Of a stretch of 64,000 nucleotides of DNA, positions 11,117-21,368 are shown in pieces (within the stretch, counting starts at the first letter, position 1; the number at the start of each line of letters is the position of its first letter). Position numbers and translations under genes: made by a program. Source of the DNA: Cyanidiococcus yangmingshanensis (Eukaryota; Rhodophyta; Bangiophyceae; Cyanidiales; Cyanidiaceae); assembly GCA_013995675.1 (NCBI GenBank), contig VWRR01000001.1, forward strand, positions 310,001 through 374,000, in the 5' to 3' direction. Under the pieces are notes generated by a model. The model saw nothing but the letters and a program-made list of their open reading frames with translations, was not told the DNA's origin and did not search any database.

Positions 11117-12052
11117 ATGTTTGCTAGCCTCGTACAAGTACCGTCACTGGTGGGAAGCGGCCAGCATAAGCCCGCTCTTGGTGCTCGGTTGCGGGTGATT
11201 CCAGTTGGAGCTCACGCTTTTGTGCCACGGAAAGCGTGTCTCCCGCATCGTTCTTTCACTAAGCATCGCAGATCAGAGCACAATTTTTCGTCGCTTTCAA
11301 TGAACCTCATTGCTCGTTTCTTTCGGGTGATTCGGGCTAACTTGAACGCTCTTGTTTCAAGAATGGAAGACCCGGAAAAAGTCCTCACACAGTCTCTTGA
11401 GGACGTACAGAAGGACCTGCTTCGGCTACGCCAAGCGTACGCAGAAGTGTCTGCAAGCAAGAAACGCTTGGAACGTCAGCGGGAGGCAGCACTGAAGACT
11501 GCAGCGGAGTGGCAGCAGAGAGCTCGATTGGCACTCGAGAAAGGTAACGAAGACCTCGCTCGGGAAGCCCTGATGCGCAAAAAGCAACAAGAAGACATGG
11601 CAAAGGCGCTGGAAAATCAACTGCGTCAGCAAGCTGAAAACACAGCGAAGCTTTATAGCTCGATGCAACAGCTGGAGGCAAAAATCGTCGAGGCCCAGGC
11701 TAAGAAGGACGAGTATATCACCAGAGCCCGAACCGCGAAAACTGCAATCAAAGTCAATGAAATGCTCACTTCAGTTGATACATCCAGTGCTCTGACAGCA
11801 TTTGAACGCATGCAGGAGAAGGTGGAGATGCTGGAGAGTCAGGCCGAGGTTAGCAGACAGATGACTGGATCTGGGGACGCGTCTTTGGAAAGCCAGTTTC
11901 GGGCGCTGGAAGCTGGTGACAATGTTGATGAAGAGCTGAATCGTATGAGGCGTGAACTGAAGGGAGACATACCGTTTCGTGCCTTGCAAGGCTCAAGAGA
12001 CTCCGAGATTGACGAGGAAATCCAACGAATGAAGAGAGAGCAACAACGCTAA
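11117..12052 (+). CDS. VIPP1: VIPP1/PspA (IM30), plastid ESCRT-III-like membrane-remodelling protein
   Basis: VIPP1 polymerises into rings and rods that maintain thylakoid and plastid inner membranes. About 60 residues form a basic, Ser-rich plastid transit peptide, then the PspA core begins at MNLIARFFRVIRANLNALVSRMEDPEKVL, where amphipathic helix 0 and helix 1 are well conserved. A long charged coiled coil follows (about residues 95-240), with the family phrase KVNEMLTSVDTSSALTAFERMQEKV. A further helix (VDEELNRMRREL) and a short C-terminal helix (SEIDEEIQRMKRE) after a linker correspond to the tail that distinguishes VIPP1 from PspA. The ATG at 11117 gives 311 residues. The gene is direct evidence of a plastid-bearing host. 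Confidence 0.93.
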   Translation: MFASLVQVPSLVGSGQHKPALGARLRVIPVGAHAFVPRKACLPHRSFTKHRRSEHNFSSLSMNLIARFFRVIRANLNALVSRMEDPEKVLTQSLEDVQKDLLRLRQAYAEVSASKKRLERQREAALKTAAEWQQRARLALEKGNEDLAREALMRKKQQEDMAKALENQLRQQAENTAKLYSSMQQLEAKIVEAQAKKDEYITRARTAKTAIKVNEMLTSVDTSSALTAFERMQEKVEMLESQAEVSRQMTGSGDASLESQFRALEAGDNVDEELNRMRRELKGDIPFRALQGSRDSEIDEEIQRMKREQQR

Positions 12053-13262
12053 TCGTGAATGAGTCGCCAGGGCTGAGCTCGAGCTGTGATCGGGTGCTAG
12101 CACACACCGCTCGCGCACATGTGACGTTGTAGCCTGCTTCCGCATAGACCTTGTGTTTGAGTGCGACGCCTTGATCTTGGGTAAAAAGAAAACTATCTCA
12201 TTGTCGTCGCAGAAGATTGAATCCGTGCTTCAATGAAGCCCGTGGCGCCTAGCAATACGAGTCGAAGAATCGAGCGAAACGTCTCCAATTCTCTCGAGCG
12301 TGCATTCGGCACGTTCGTGTCCGAGCCTGGTTCGATCCATATCCTATCCAAACGATCCCTTTCGGGGATATGAGGCATTCAATAGATATTTGAGAGATGC
12401 TCTCGCTGCTGCAAATACATCTGCATCATCGAGCTACGTGTGTTGTTAGGCCCGTCTTTAAATTCGATCCGGCAAAGAAGCAAACAAAGCTCTGATCCCA
12501 TTCGTGCAAGGTGCAAACAGCGCCGCTGATCTGCACTGCAAGACCGAAAGCATTTCAGAATACACTGGGAAAGATGTGCTTGAAAGTCGCAAAGAGCGTA
12601 GCACTCGTCTGACAAGATGAGCGTTTAGACTGAAGCAAAGATCACTAGAACTTCCACACGATCCAAGTTAGGCGCCAGGTTTCCTTCATGATCTGCGAAG
12701 CTACACGGCTTGCGCATACGCGAATCCGGACTGAAAAATACGGAGACAAGCGTGATTGAATGGCTTTAGACTACCAATCGTGCCCGGCGGGGGCGCAAGA
12801 GTCAAGCACAAACATCTACGGTATGAGTATTCTTCCAGAAAGTACGAAATACGATAAAAATTGATACCCACATGGATGTCTGCAGAAGCCAACTTCTGTC
12901 TCTAGAAATAAAGCCCACGCTAGGCAGCCTTTCGTTAAAGCTTATGGCCGAGATCTTCTACTTATACTCAAGATCCACAATATTACTCGCATATGTCCAA
13001 GTCTGGGGAAAAACCTGTTGGGATATGATCATCCAGACACAAAGCGTTGGATTTCTTGAGTTTGGTGATGCGAGGTTCAGCAGCAAGGCATGTGAGGCGT
13101 GTCTAGAGTCACCCTTTGAGACGAGTCCGGTTCCCAGGCGGCGTGCTGTCCCGAACTCTGTACAGATTGTACAGATTCGAACGCATCGCACATTGCGTGT
13201 CGAATTGATCATGTCACAGAGTTTGGGTTCCGAGACGCTATACAAACACTGTGCTAAAACGG
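12053..13262. other. Intergenic region
   Basis: It lies between VIPP1 and the CDC50 gene, both on +. The only longer frame, 12872-13396, overlaps the CDC50 start in another frame and shows no domain. It presumably carries the VIPP1 3' end and the CDC50 promoter. Confidence 0.5.
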
Positions 13263-14837
13263 ATGGTCACGGTCGAGGACTTGCTGCAGAAGACAGCACC
13301 CACTGGAAAGCACCGCAGCACACGTGGTTCCATCAACAACTCCTCGCAATCCGTGGGCAGTTCAAACGCTGCAGAAACGACTGCGTCACCTCATGACTCG
13401 GCACTGACGAACGAGGCCGGGTCTCCAGGTAACGCCACGACTGGGCGGGACTCGGGGGGAGCACGGAACCCACGCAGCTGGAACATTGGAAAAATTTTTA
13501 AGTGGCCGTGGGGTCTCAATCGCTCTGGGAGAGACGAACAAACAGTCGTGTCAGAGAACTCGGCGACTGCAAACGAGGGCGCTGTCTTGCGTCGGTACTC
13601 TGAAATCACCCGCGAACTCTTGGAAAACTGGGTGGACCAAGATGCGCCAGAACTTGTGCCAGAGGATGAGAAGCTTGGGGAGACCCAAGGTGAACAAGCT
13701 GGGGAGGATTCTTTGGACCAAACGTTACCGCCAAACGATCTCTCTTACCGAAGGCGGGTTTCACGAAAGCGTCGCTTCATCCGAGCGCTAACCTGCGGTA
13801 TCGACCCTGACCCTGAAAACGGTGATGCTGAGCCAACCCCGCAGCTCTACGCTTTCCGAAACCAGGAACTCCCCTCTGTGAAACCGCTTTTTCTCCCGTG
13901 GTTTGTTGCGCTCATTCTGTTAATTCTCGGCGGTGCATGTCTCGGTATTGGCATTTACTTGTCTGTTGGGAACAATTCCTTGCATCCCGTTCTACAGGTG
14001 CGTTATGACGACAAGTGTACGCTAGACGAAACGGACTGTGAGGTTCGTATCGATGTGCCTATGCGATTGACTGCTCCTGTCTACGTGTGGTATCATCTTA
14101 CAAATTTTTATAGCAATTATCGCGTCTACGATGAATCGCGTTCGGCTCGAATGAATGAAGGCCATTGGCCACTGAGCTATTCTCAAGTCCAAGATTGCTT
14201 GCCGTTGCTTTACGGAGGCCAAATCACATCGAACAATCCGCAAGGATACCTGGTGCCATGCGGCCTAGTACAATTCTCCCAGTTTAATGACACGATTCAC
14301 CTCTGCTCCAGTCCGGGGGTGCCCGCACAGAACTGCTCCGTCCTGAACGGAAATGATTGGACGGACGTGGGCATCGCCTGGCAGAGCGACATCAATGCAC
14401 TCTATCACAATGGAACGGTGGATCCGCCTTTTACATCAAGAGTGAATGCTCGCATCACTAGCCCCGATTACATTGTTTGGCAACGTATATCAAGTGGCCC
14501 TAACTTTCTGCGGCTTTATCGCATTATACACCGAGACCTTGAACCAGGCACATATTCGCTGCGGGTCAATAATGCTTTTAATTCGTACGCTTACAATGGC
14601 AGAAAATATGTGAATCTTGGGAAGGTCACTGTCTATGGAATGAGGAATACAGTGCTTCAAATTGCGTATTTGGTGACAGCCGGGGTGCTCTTGGTGTGCT
14701 CGCCGCTGGTCATGGTTACATATTGGCTGAGCCATCGGCGCATCGCCGATCCAAACAGTGTGTTTCTGAAGCAAATGATGGACGAAATCGACGATGCGGC
14801 GTGGACTGGCGGAGGCGCTGAGCACAGCCTGACCTGA
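13263..14837 (+). CDS. CDC50/LEM3 family, P4-ATPase (lipid flippase) beta subunit
   Basis: CDC50 proteins chaperone P4-ATPases out of the ER and are needed for phospholipid flipping. The first in-frame ATG is at 13263 (MVTVEDLLQKT). There is a long hydrophilic N-terminus of about 200 residues, then the family segment YAFRNQELPSVKPLFLPW leading into TM1 (about residues 211-236). A large lumenal domain contains paired cysteines and N-glycosylation sequons (NDT, NCS, NGT), and TM2 lies near residues 463-488. The family phrases DVGIAWQSD and NAFNSYAYNGRKYV(N)LG occur in the expected order. Most CDC50 proteins are 320-400 residues, so the N-terminal extension is unusual. The stop is ACC TGA C; the +1 frame would add only 15 codons. 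Confidence 0.9.
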   Translation: MVTVEDLLQKTAPTGKHRSTRGSINNSSQSVGSSNAAETTASPHDSALTNEAGSPGNATTGRDSGGARNPRSWNIGKIFKWPWGLNRSGRDEQTVVSENSATANEGAVLRRYSEITRELLENWVDQDAPELVPEDEKLGETQGEQAGEDSLDQTLPPNDLSYRRRVSRKRRFIRALTCGIDPDPENGDAEPTPQLYAFRNQELPSVKPLFLPWFVALILLILGGACLGIGIYLSVGNNSLHPVLQVRYDDKCTLDETDCEVRIDVPMRLTAPVYVWYHLTNFYSNYRVYDESRSARMNEGHWPLSYSQVQDCLPLLYGGQITSNNPQGYLVPCGLVQFSQFNDTIHLCSSPGVPAQNCSVLNGNDWTDVGIAWQSDINALYHNGTVDPPFTSRVNARITSPDYIVWQRISSGPNFLRLYRIIHRDLEPGTYSLRVNNAFNSYAYNGRKYVNLGKVTVYGMRNTVLQIAYLVTAGVLLVCSPLVMVTYWLSHRRIADPNSVFLKQMMDEIDDAAWTGGGAEHSLT

Positions 14838-16571
14838 CTGCCATGTAGGCGGACCCGTCTATCGGCAGCCTCTCCAAAAGTGATTCTTCGCAAAGCCCGG
14901 AATGCCTTTGAATTTCGCAAGAAGACTCCATCGCAGATCGGCTATTCACCCTCTAAGGCATATTCGGGAACATTGACGCGCCGTGCCATCACTATTGGAG
15001 ATCGCATTGAAGGAGCTCTTCTTGAGCGGCAAACAATCCTTTTTGAAGATTTTTAAAGAAAATTTGGAAACAACGGAACACTTTTTTTGGCTGACGCACC
15101 CCCATGAAGAGGGGAAGGCTGCTGAACTTGCGCGGGAAAGTGCTCAGTGATGGCTCGATAGCAGAGTTCTTCATTCATTTCTTGCGGTAAGGTACAAGGT
15201 TTTTCGAAAGACCGTGGATCGCTTGACCCATGCGAACTCGAAGCTTTGGATCCCTTTCATCAGTGAAGCGCCCGAAACTACCAGACCCGCGAAGAGAACT
15301 ATCATGAGGCTTGAAGATGAACCGCAACAAGATGTGCGATCTGATCCAGATCAGCGTAACATCGATCCGCCCAAGCAGTGACGAGCTCCAGACAAGATTC
15401 AGAGCTCGATGTTGTAATCTGCCAATTCCACAGCAAAAGACCTGTACTGCACTGCATGCCTTCGTCAAATGATTGAGCACTTTTGGGAAAGCTGCACGCC
15501 CGGTTTCATGCCGCGATGAAATCCACAGACGGCATTGCAAACCCGCAGGCGCGCCAACCACCTAGTTTAGCAGCAGCAAATTGTTGACTTGCTCATGTCG
15601 CACGAGCACCGAATTCTTGTTTGGATGTCTCGCGTAAAAGGTGTACGAAAAGACTGTAAAACATTTACTCTCAATGGGTGGCGACTATTTTTGAAGTTTT
15701 TTCCGCCTGCTGCCTTCAATATTTTTGTGTGCCACTCGAAGAACAACGAAGACATGGTTCTGTCTTTGCCACGATCTTTGCTATTGTCTATTTGCAGAGC
15801 CCGCGGAACTTTTCAAGGTATAGAGTGCCTCTACGAGCTAGGCGTGTGCATGGTAACCAGTGTGCCATGATTCACATTTCGTGGTTTCCTCCGAACAATT
15901 GAGGCGATCTTTCCTTTTTCAAGTCTGCCCCTGCTCCAAAAGCGGAGACTTTTCGTTCTGGCACGGACCTCTATCTATCACGAGTCGGTATGAAGCATGT
16001 TTGCAATATCTATTACTCATAGGACTCGATGCTTTCGATGAAATCCCCCAGCCAGTTGCTTACCTCGGATTGCATGAACACACGAAGCGGGACGCTTCAG
16101 CGCGTTACTGTTCTCTACGTAGATGCTGTACGTCAGGATGGCCTCATATCTGGATGAACGCAAGTTCCTTGTTCAAACTCGCGTATTCGCGTTTCCGAAA
16201 GTAGTATTCCGCAGTTCCATAGAAAATCGACAAATTCCTTCACTGAAATGACCACCTTCATCGTTTCGAAAAAAGATTGCCAACGTTTCCTCAAGACAAG
16301 GTCATCATAAGGTAAAACAGAGAAAGACATAACCATGACGAGTGAGGCAGTTGAAAAAGCATTCGCGTAGCGTTGTGACGGATCGGCGGCCTCGGGTGGT
16401 CCCACAATCGAACTCGATGCGCTCCCAACGATCGACTGAGCCATCGGTGCGTGAACTGATCGAAACGCTATCGAAATATGTTGTGGCACTGGCCAAAGGA
16501 GCTGCGTTTCCCACACTTCGAAACCCTGCTATTTCATAACAGATGGTTGAAATTTTCTCTTACCTGAGTGA
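14838..16571. other. Intergenic region, no supported gene
   Basis: About 1.7 kb. Frames on - at 15175-15561 and 16133-16516, and small + frames, have no recognisable domain. I found no tRNA arm pattern or repeat. The right end holds the promoter of the next gene. Confidence 0.45.
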
Positions 16572-19500
16572 ATGAATATTGTCTACAAGCTGCGAGGAGA
16601 CTGGCAGGTATCAGGAGAAGAGTTTCACGGAGGGGTTGACGATCCGTTTGCTGCTCTACGCAACTGGTTTGAAGACGGGTTTACTGCGCACTGGTCGCTC
16701 GTTGACTGGTGTCGACAGGGCCCTGATCTCGTTGCCGCAATCTGCACTTGTCGCAAGAGCGTATCGAGAAGTCTGAAATCTGTGGCGCTTGATGCTGGGC
16801 TGCAGTCACGGAAGCCAGCTGGGGTTGTCTTGTTCCACGTTGAAACGCCTCATGAAGTGGTTTGCCTTTCTTCGCCCTCAGGCCTATGTGCAAACACCTT
16901 GGCTTGGAGACCGCCTCTTGATTTACGACTTTTCAGACGATGGTCAAGTAGCAACGGCGGGTTTATGGTGAGTGATTTGGCGGACTCAGAGCAAACCCAG
17001 GCAAACTTGAGAGTAACACGAACAAACTGGCCTCGCCTTTTGACCCTATATGGTCATTCTCTATGGCAGTTGTGGGAGCCCGAGGGCCCTGTTTTTCGGG
17101 CAAATCGCTGGAGAGCCGTTCATGAGGAGGAGTGTGAGTGGCAGTTACGCGAGATCGCGTGGTTGCCTCAACTAGATATACCGATCGTTGGTGTTTGCGG
17201 TCTGTCGGCGAACGGAGAACTCCAGCTCTGGCTTTGCTGCGATACAGAAGACTCAGGTGAATGGAGTTCAGTGCATCGAACGCCACTTACCGATGAGAGA
17301 GTACTCGTTGGTCGCATCCAATTTATTGATCCGGGTGTCAGCAGCATGGCTCGGTCCGATTCAGAACCGGTCGAATCTTTCGCCCAAGTTTTGGAATCGT
17401 GTTTTTCGCCAGAGACAGAAAATGACAAGCAAGAGCGGGTCCAAACTCGTGAGGGTCGCCTTATGAGTGCCAGAGTAGTCTACGTCACGGATGCTAACGT
17501 AGATGAGTGCCATGTGTGCGATATTGGTATTGTGATACCTTCACCTGTACCAACAGATACTGAATCGAACCGCCCTACTGAGCTACAGAGCTCTAGTGTG
17601 CGCGTCATTGTTCATCACATTGGTTGTGTTCGATCTTCTGGGACTGGAATGGGTGGCATAGCTGTGAGCAGCTCGTTCAATCCTCACGTGCATCGCATGG
17701 ATCCGGCCATATGTGCAGCCGATCTTATTCAACAGATCCAAATCTGTGATTCAACTGGGGATCTTTTCGTCGTGAATGGAGGTAGCGAGCTGCAGCGATG
17801 GTGTGTGGAATTCAATGCCTGTGACGTTGGGGGACTCGCAACTAACGAGAGTCGTAGCGCCTCAGCGGAAGCCTTGTCATCTTCTCCAAACACCCAGAGA
17901 GAAAATGCGCATGGGCTCGACCATTCGTGGCGTTGCCTCGGAACATTCCAGCACGCAAACCCTATCTCGTGCATTCGCCTATGTGCGAATAGCTTGTATA
18001 TACTTGTGGGAGGTAGACCGGCAAATTTGACAGTCCTCAGAGGTGATCCAGGTGCATGGAGTGCGGGTCCCGAACCTCTCGGATCGCTTCGTGTCGGACC
18101 TCAAACAGCGGATACGATTGCTATCGCCCCGTCACCACACACTGGGTGCGCGTTCGTGATCACGGACGATTTCTGTGAGTCTGGATGCATTGTTCAGCTC
18201 CCATCAAACCATATGGACCCGGTCTACATCTCAAAGGCGTTGTGTAGGTTGATGCAAACTCGCGAGGGAGTTACGCAGAATACATTTGACCTCATTGTGC
18301 GCATTAGGCAGGAGCCGGCAATGTTTAGAGAACTTGCCAAAGAGCTAGAGCGGGCAGAAGCCCCAAGACGTTGCTTTACGCTGCTTATGTTTTGTCACAC
18401 ACTCCTCACCCCTTTATGGATGGCTTTGAACGCAGTCTCGATGCCTATTCGAATCCTGGAATCGCTATGTAACGCAATGAGCTTCGCGAATCGTTATGAA
18501 GGGGCAGCAGACCAACGCAATGACCCCCCCGAGATTCGAATGGCTCGCCTGTGCAGTCTAGTGCGACCACGCGTTCTGGAAGCAAACGCAGTGGATGTGG
18601 CTCGAATGTTCTGTGCTGTCAACAAAATTCTCTGCATGGCAGCTGCGTGGATACGGCATGCATCCCTGACTACCATGCTCTTCATGCGCGCCGACGAGTT
18701 GCCTTCTCTTTGGGCGGCGCTGAGAAGACAAGATTGGGCAGCAATAACTTCTTTCACTCAAGCTGTGGCGACTCATCGAATGGATGCAATCCGGGACACG
18801 GCACCATCTAGTGAACCGTCCTCTGCTTTGCTGATCGATTCCGAAACGGAAAACCTGTCTACCGAGTCCGCTTTCCAATCTCTGGGTCATGATTTTCTAC
18901 GCGTGTCGTTCCATTTTGTCCATGATCCGTACTATGCTCGTCTTATCTGTATAGCGTGCACTGGCGCTGTTGCGGTCCTGGCTGGATTGCAAAGCCGAGA
19001 GTATGCGTCATCCAAGCCGAAGCAGCCAAGTCAACTGCTTTTCGACATCGAAATGTGCAACCGTATCGCAATCGCGATACATGACCTGAGAGACGCGTGG
19101 CGTGGTATGGACGCCGAATTGACGATGCTCTTGCGGAGCCAGCGTGTGAACACTTTTAAGAGCTCTTCAAATGCTGAGCACATTACTGAAGCCGTCCGAA
19201 CTCGTCTGTCTTCGCTGAAATCTGCCATTCACATGCGGATGAAGGCAAATGTCTCGTTGGTCCAGCGTCTATTAGAAAATCCTCGATATGCTTTGCAAGA
19301 GCTAGAAGACTGCGCTGGACTCTACGGCGGCAGTATGCGAGGTTTCTTGCTCAGTGCTGTTCCCATGCGTTCACCGCATGCGGCTCTCGCCCATGACATT
19401 CTCACCTGTGTTCCACTAGACCATGGTGTCATGCTTCGTCGGTGCTCGCGCACTGGTCTTGTTTCTCTAGAGCCTGAACAGGGTGATGCAACCGAGGACT

Positions 19501-19826
19501 CGTTACTGCAGCCGTGGCAAAATACTTCCCCATTTGGCGGAGTCTGGTTCGTCGACAACGGGCAGTCACGGAATACTTTAACGAGCTCGTCGGCTGTTGA
19601 GCGAAATACTTCAGATGCAATCCCATCGACCTCGAAGATGAAAACACAGGCAGCGCGGCGCAGCCCAAACGTGGAGCCTGATGGGATGGATACATCGTCC
19701 GGAAATCACCGCGAACTGCAGATCCCCGAACTAGATGACTTTGGGCCTGAAATTGATATGCGACATGTAGCTTCAGCGCTAAGAGATGAGGAGCTCAGTG
19801 ACCATCGCAGGGCGACTACAGGTTAG
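16572..19826 (+). CDS. Large protein with beta-rich N-half and helical C-half, possible Mediator subunit 16
   Basis: A single 1084-residue frame begins at an ATG. The first ~560 residues look like a degenerate WD/beta-propeller region (repeated LTLYGHSLWQLW-like strands and short hydrophobic segments ending in W). Residues about 580-960 are helical. The last part carries LRRCSRTGLVS, then W and FGGVWFVD, resembling the C-terminal C-x-RCG ... CGGxW pattern of Mediator MED16, followed by an acidic tail. MED16 has this same layout (propeller, helices, Zn-like tail) and links the Mediator tail to activators. No family motif is decisive; other propeller-helix scaffolds (nucleoporins, APC4, Elp1) are alternatives. 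The ATG at 16572 is preceded by stops. It ends GGT TAG, after which the +1 frame stays open for 65 codons. Confidence 0.45.
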   Translation: MNIVYKLRGDWQVSGEEFHGGVDDPFAALRNWFEDGFTAHWSLVDWCRQGPDLVAAICTCRKSVSRSLKSVALDAGLQSRKPAGVVLFHVETPHEVVCLSSPSGLCANTLAWRPPLDLRLFRRWSSSNGGFMVSDLADSEQTQANLRVTRTNWPRLLTLYGHSLWQLWEPEGPVFRANRWRAVHEEECEWQLREIAWLPQLDIPIVGVCGLSANGELQLWLCCDTEDSGEWSSVHRTPLTDERVLVGRIQFIDPGVSSMARSDSEPVESFAQVLESCFSPETENDKQERVQTREGRLMSARVVYVTDANVDECHVCDIGIVIPSPVPTDTESNRPTELQSSSVRVIVHHIGCVRSSGTGMGGIAVSSSFNPHVHRMDPAICAADLIQQIQICDSTGDLFVVNGGSELQRWCVEFNACDVGGLATNESRSASAEALSSSPNTQRENAHGLDHSWRCLGTFQHANPISCIRLCANSLYILVGGRPANLTVLRGDPGAWSAGPEPLGSLRVGPQTADTIAIAPSPHTGCAFVITDDFCESGCIVQLPSNHMDPVYISKALCRLMQTREGVTQNTFDLIVRIRQEPAMFRELAKELERAEAPRRCFTLLMFCHTLLTPLWMALNAVSMPIRILESLCNAMSFANRYEGAADQRNDPPEIRMARLCSLVRPRVLEANAVDVARMFCAVNKILCMAAAWIRHASLTTMLFMRADELPSLWAALRRQDWAAITSFTQAVATHRMDAIRDTAPSSEPSSALLIDSETENLSTESAFQSLGHDFLRVSFHFVHDPYYARLICIACTGAVAVLAGLQSREYASSKPKQPSQLLFDIEMCNRIAIAIHDLRDAWRGMDAELTMLLRSQRVNTFKSSSNAEHITEAVRTRLSSLKSAIHMRMKANVSLVQRLLENPRYALQELEDCAGLYGGSMRGFLLSAVPMRSPHAALAHDILTCVPLDHGVMLRRCSRTGLVSLEPEQGDATEDSLLQPWQNTSPFGGVWFVDNGQSRNTLTSSSAVERNTSDAIPSTSKMKTQAARRSPNVEPDGMDTSSGNHRELQIPELDDFGPEIDMRHVASALRDEELSDHRRATTG

Positions 19827-19944
19827 CACCATTCATGACCGAGCCGGCGTCAGGCAATATGACTGGGAGCGCCTTGGAGGCCGGAGCACCTGTCTGCGCG
19901 ATATACGCAGTTTCAGTGCCGATGCTGCTCGCAAGAGTCTCTAC

Positions 19945-20203
19945 ATGCTTCGTCGCGATCTGATTTGGATTGATAAGATACTCGCTTTTGGAACGTCATC
20001 ACCTAGTGTGCTCTGTGAATGATTCATGTGAACAAAATAGCGTGTTTCTCGCTGCTGAAAACTTCAAAACCGTTCTATCTGAGCTCTTTTATGACATGGA
20101 AGATGAAATCATCAAGCAGCTGTTCTCAGATGCGTCTAGTATGCGGCTCCTCGAGACGAAGCCGAAAAATTCACACCTGTTTTCACGAGCATGTTTGTTA
20201 TAA
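19945..20203 (+). CDS. Possible small gene (or tail of the preceding gene) in two frames
   Basis: Two protein-like frames follow the MED16-like stop. The first is open from before 19826 to a TGA at 20020 and contains MLRRDLIWIDKILAFGT from an ATG at 19945. The second is one base ahead and continues from that stop (GAA TGA T) with AAENFKTVLSELFYDMEDEI to a TAA at 20203. Both are rich in helical, charged/hydrophobic patterns, and joining needs the same +1 shift seen at other genes here. No homologue is recognised. It could be a small helical subunit, a C-terminal extension of the upstream protein, or chance. Confidence 0.25.
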
Positions 20204-21368
20204 TTGACGATCGATGGTAGAGAAGGCCCAAGCTCCGACTAAAAGTCCTTCTGCACTTGAACTCGTAGCGAGCGCGATCGCACGTGAGGGCATCAAGTGG
20301 TTTCGTTCCTGACAACCAGGCAGTACGCAAGGTGACGAAAAGGAATGCCCTGGCTTCGGTGGGGAGCGTCAGAACAGCGGTGTCTTTTATCAGTCCAGTG
20401 CTGCTCGCTGATATCGTGAAAAATGTTCATTCCGATGAAGGCTTTCGTTCGCCCTATTAATTCAAGCTAAAAGAAAGCTCAAAGTCGGAGAGATACGCTA
20501 CGAACACTCATTTTTCGAAGCAAATCATCAATAGTTGGGGTACAGGAATCAAGGTTGTCCATCGGAGTGCTTTCCGAGTCACGACACCTGATGATCAGCC
20601 GAAGGCATTCAATGCTCCACGTTGGTACGGAATTTTCAGCTGCGGCATGTCCCTTTTAGTTGCTTCCCTCGTGAGGAACATAGAGACCGCAAATTGCCAG
20701 GGGTTTGAAGCTGAACCCGCGCATGATCCGCGGCTGCCCTTGAGAGCACGACTGAGTATTGGAACAGAACTGTAGAGCTCAAGAACTTGAATTCAGGTTG
20801 GCTGACCTCGTATGGATTCATATCAACGATGCTCTGATCCCAGGGAACAAAATAGCGTGCCCTTCGTGCCGCCAAAGAGGTGTCGTTCTCTCACCGTATA
20901 GATGAGCACGAACCCTGCGAGTCGCATGACCACCTGGGTTCCATTCTTGACATGCATCACCACTGATCTCTGCTGACGCACATCCCATTTGCTACAGTAG
21001 TTTTAGTATGAATTTACTGTTAGATGAAATCTCAGCATGATGAACGACATTTTGAAAAGTGTGCATTATAACACGCTTCTCGTTTGAGCCAAAGAGATAA
21101 CATTCTCTCGTGACTTGGATGAGAGCGCCCAGAGGCGGACCCATTTAAAGGGGGAAAATGCGACATTCCGAAGAAATCCGAGACATGCTCTTGGCAATGT
21201 CGTGAGCTCCTTCCTGCCACGTTCTCCAGTGTTACCATTCATCAAGGTCGGCTATCTTGGCCATTTGCCCCAGCTCACGTGCCTTGGCTCTGATTGCTAC
21301 TGTACACCACGATTTGGGAAACACCCGGAAGTACATACTCATCGACGTCGTCATTGCCATCTTCCTGT
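20204..21368. other. Intergenic region
   Basis: About 1.2 kb with no recognisable gene. Small frames on both strands are unremarkable. It separates two convergent genes, so it should mainly hold 3' ends. Confidence 0.5.
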
